In this document: positions 62,380 through 64,000 of the stretch, one piece after another | Numbering within the stretch: position 1 is the stretch's first letter | How the letters are laid out: each line of letters starts with the position of its first letter | DNA from: Streptomyces sp. SCL15-4 | GTDB taxonomy: Bacteria > Actinomycetota > Actinomycetes > Streptomycetales > Streptomycetaceae | Reading direction: 5' to 3' | Length of the DNA stretch: 64,000 nt | Assembly: GCF_033366695.1 (NCBI RefSeq) | Contig: NZ_JAOBTQ010000001.1 | Location: forward strand, 3,348,001-3,412,000 | Translations under genes and position numbers: made by a program | The notes under the pieces: model-generated | The model's input: only the letters and a program-made list of their open reading frames with translations | The model's database searches: none | What the model was told of the DNA's origin: nothing

Positions 62380-63741
62380 CTACGCCGGGCTCGTCACCGT
62401 CGCCAGTCGGTGCACGTCGCGGGCCGTGCCGGTCACGCCGGACAGGAAGCCCTGGGCGCGCGGTGAGGCGGTGTCCGTGAGCCAGGCCGGGTCGATGTCG
62501 CACACCGCCACCCGCACCCCGGTGCCGGCCAGGGCCAGCGGGAGGGTGTGGACGACCGTGGAGGGGAAGCTGAGGATGGTCCGGCCTACGGGGCCGCGCC
62601 GGGCGACCAGCTCCAGCGGGAGTTCCGGACGCACTATCTCCAGGCCCGTCTCGGCGGCCAGCCGGCGCAGCTTGTCGGGGCTCTCGCGGCGGTGCGCGAA
62701 GTAGCGGGTGGCGCCGTGGGCCCTGGCCAGCGCGCGGACCGCCTCCAGATAACGCTCGCCGTCCACCACTCCGGTCTCCACCAGGGAGGTGCCGACCATG
62801 TCCGCGCCTGCGGTGACGACGGGCGGCCCGAAGCGGGCGCGGGTCCAGGCGAAGTCGTTGGCGGTGACGGTGACCCCGTCCGGGATCTCCGACACCGGCA
62901 TGGAGGAGAACACCTCGACGCGCCGCCCGGCGCTCGGGGTGAGGCGGCGCCGGGCGGAGGAGGAGACCGGCGCGAACAGCAGGTCGCGCGCGCCGGGCCG
63001 GCCGCCCTTGCGGTGCCAGCGGACCAGGCGTTCGCCCCGGGCCAGCTGGGCGACGAACTCCATCGTCGCGGTGCCGTCGTCGACCACGACCAGGTCCTTG
63101 GCCCGGGTGATCGTCAGCAGCAGCTGGACGTAGCGGGAGAAGGGGTCTCCCATGACGATGCGGCGGGCCCGGCGCAGGGCGCCCGCCAGCCCGCCGATGG
63201 TGTGGAAGGGCGCGGTCGTGCCGCCCCGCGCCTCCTCCCAGCGCACCCGGTACCCCTCGTCCCGGGCCAGGTCGGCCATGCGGCGCAGCTGGCCCCGGGT
63301 CATGGGGTCGGTCGGGGACAGCACGACGACGGTGAGGTCCGCACCGGCCGCCGTCCCGTCCCCCGCCGCCCGCCGGACGGCAGCCCGCCGGGACTGCGGG
63401 GGCACGGCGGGCCCGGGGCCGGCCGGTGCGGGCGTCGGGGCCTGCGCCGGCATGAAGGCCGTGGCGGCGTCGGCGCCGCCCGGCCGGGCCGCCGCGGCCG
63501 GGGCGGTGCCGGAGCCGGCCGCCGCGGCCGGGGCGGTGCCGTCCGGGCCGGTCGCCCTGCCCGGGTCCGCGCCGTCGTGACCCGGCGGCGCGGCGGGGCC
63601 CCCCTCCCGCGCACTCGGCGGGACGGCCGCTTCCCGGCCGTGCAGGTGTGCCCACTCCAGTACGTTCAGCAGCTGTACCGGGCTCTCCACGAAGGCGAGC
63701 GTGCGGGCGGTGTGGCCGGCCTGACCGGCGCGGGGGCTCAT
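62380..63741 (-). CDS. Polysialyltransferase-family glycosyltransferase
   Basis: 453 residues. An N-terminal Rossmann start (TLAFVESPVQLLNVLEWAHL) is interrupted by a low-complexity Ala/Pro/Gly insert (about 40-130) and resumes at DLTVVVLSPTD. Hallmarks of the alpha-2,8-polysialyltransferase family are seen: IVMGDPFSRYVQLLL, VVVDDGTATMEFV, YFAHRRESPDKLRRLA and SFPSTVVHTLPLAL. It probably builds a nonulosonic-acid polymer for the cell wall; Streptomyces walls are known to carry Kdn-containing teichulosonic acids. It follows a NeuB-type synthase gene. Confidence 0.85.
   Translation of the reverse strand: MSPRAGQAGHTARTLAFVESPVQLLNVLEWAHLHGREAAVPPSAREGGPAAPPGHDGADPGRATGPDGTAPAAAAGSGTAPAAAARPGGADAATAFMPAQAPTPAPAGPGPAVPPQSRRAAVRRAAGDGTAAGADLTVVVLSPTDPMTRGQLRRMADLARDEGYRVRWEEARGGTTAPFHTIGGLAGALRRARRIVMGDPFSRYVQLLLTITRAKDLVVVDDGTATMEFVAQLARGERLVRWHRKGGRPGARDLLFAPVSSSARRRLTPSAGRRVEVFSSMPVSEIPDGVTVTANDFAWTRARFGPPVVTAGADMVGTSLVETGVVDGERYLEAVRALARAHGATRYFAHRRESPDKLRRLAAETGLEIVRPELPLELVARRGPVGRTILSFPSTVVHTLPLALAGTGVRVAVCDIDPAWLTDTASPRAQGFLSGVTGTARDVHRLATVTSPA
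63487..63541. repeat. 30-bp period repeat within the glycosyltransferase gene
   Basis: A 25-base stretch beginning GGCCGCCGCGGCCGGGGCGG occurs at 63487-63511 and again at 63517-63541. It encodes a repeated GTAPAAAA peptide in the low-complexity insert and is likely slippage-prone. Confidence 0.7.
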
Positions 63742-63777
63742 TCGGCGTACGACCGTCCCGTCGTCAGTGACCTGGAT

Positions 63778-64000
63778 TCACACCGTGACCGGCTCGCCGG
63801 CCGCCGCGGCGATCTCCGCCTCGGCGACGACCCCGGTGACCCGGCGCAGCTTCTTCATCGGGCCCATCTCGGAGTCGTAGACCTTCTTGACGCCGTCGCC
63901 GAGGGAGGCCTCGATGGTGCGGATGTCGCGGACCAGGCGGGTGAGGCCCTGCGGCTCCACGGAGGCGGCCTGGTCGGAGCCCCACATGGCGCGGTCCAGG
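63778..64000 (-). CDS. N-acylneuraminate (sialic/nonulosonic acid) synthase, C-terminal part, cut by window edge
   Basis: The visible C-terminal 73 codons (AMWGSDQAASVEPQGLTRLV, then RDIRTIEASLGDGVKKVYDS, then MGPMKKLRRV) match the end of the NeuB TIM-barrel, including the GSDQAASVEP loop. The chain ends at EIAAAAGEPVTV, with no antifreeze/SAF domain, unlike classical NeuB. It condenses phosphoenolpyruvate with a hexose or N-acyl-mannosamine; in Streptomyces a Kdn product is plausible. The 5' part lies beyond position 64000. Confidence 0.8.
   Translation of the reverse strand, partial: LDRAMWGSDQAASVEPQGLTRLVRDIRTIEASLGDGVKKVYDSEMGPMKKLRRVTGVVAEAEIAAAAGEPVTV

Noticed and set aside
63487..63541. 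30-bp repeat considered as a mobile-element footprint
   Set aside because: It is in frame inside a low-complexity peptide and explained by slippage; no transposase or terminal repeats nearby.
1..64000. Search by eye for tRNA genes, rRNA, riboswitches and insertion sequences
   Set aside because: No TFC-loop-like GGTTCGAATCC sequence, rRNA core, cobalamin/SAM/TPP-type conserved core or transposase frame was recognised; a covariance-model scan would be needed to exclude divergent ones.

Overview
The window is a stretch of actinobacterial chromosome, almost certainly from Streptomyces. GC content is very high, third codon positions are nearly all G or C, GTG starts and apparently leaderless starts are frequent, and the gene content is Streptomyces-typical (afsQ1/afsQ2/sigQ, an LAXTG-type surface protein, an accA2/pccB/pccE acyl-CoA carboxylase set, a GAF-GGDEF cyclase). 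From memory, the gene order follows the S. coelicolor SCO49xx core region in reverse. I saw no tRNA, rRNA, CRISPR array, insertion sequence or prophage.

Layout. 0.1-4.2 kb: threonine dehydratase, a MarR regulator, a degenerate sigma-like gene behind a perfect 25-bp dyad, and cystathionine gamma-synthase. 4.4-10.2 kb: an M48 membrane metalloprotease sandwiched between two paralogous membrane-anchored helical-repeat proteins, then msrA and an S51-type peptidase. 10.3-12.4 kb: an alcohol dehydrogenase divergent from an HTH regulator whose start codon lies inside a perfect operator-like palindrome. 12.5-18.5 kb: cell-surface genes (subtilase, L,D-transpeptidase lipoprotein, small sortase substrate). 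18.8-25.5 kb: hutH, a diguanylate cyclase, an enoyl-CoA hydratase, adenylate cyclase and biotin ligase. 25.6-31.0 kb: propionyl/acyl-CoA carboxylase (pccB-pccE, then accA2) with maf in between.

31-43 kb and 53.6-60.6 kb together form a nucleoside-salvage system: DeoR-type regulator, purine nucleoside phosphorylase, phosphopentomutase-like enzyme, deoxyribose-phosphate aldolase, a two-gene aldehyde dehydrogenase, uridine kinase, thymidine phosphorylase, cytidine deaminase, and a BMP lipoprotein plus RbsA-type ABC importer. Four transcription units in this set (PNP, deoC, the ABC operon and the BMP gene) carry the same palindrome, CTACGCGCGTAG or a near match, in their promoter regions. This is the strongest system-level signal in the window. 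In sequence: nucleosides are imported, deaminated, phosphorolysed and mutated to (deoxy)ribose-5-phosphate; DeoC then cleaves deoxyribose-5-phosphate to glyceraldehyde-3-phosphate and acetaldehyde, which the adjacent aldehyde dehydrogenase could oxidise. That dehydrogenase looks like an ALDH16-type enzyme split into a catalytic gene and a pseudo-enzyme gene.

Between the two halves lie sigQ and afsQ1-afsQ2 plus a lipoprotein, with a perfect GTCAC-N6-GTCAC AfsQ1 box between sigQ and afsQ1. They are followed by small membrane and secreted proteins, an alpha/beta-hydrolase with Asp at the nucleophile position, a LysR/MFS pair, and an ECF sigma gene overlapping a STAS gene tail to tail. The right edge (62.4-64 kb) starts a cell-wall sialic/nonulosonic acid locus: a polysialyltransferase-family protein and the C-terminal end of a NeuB-type synthase.
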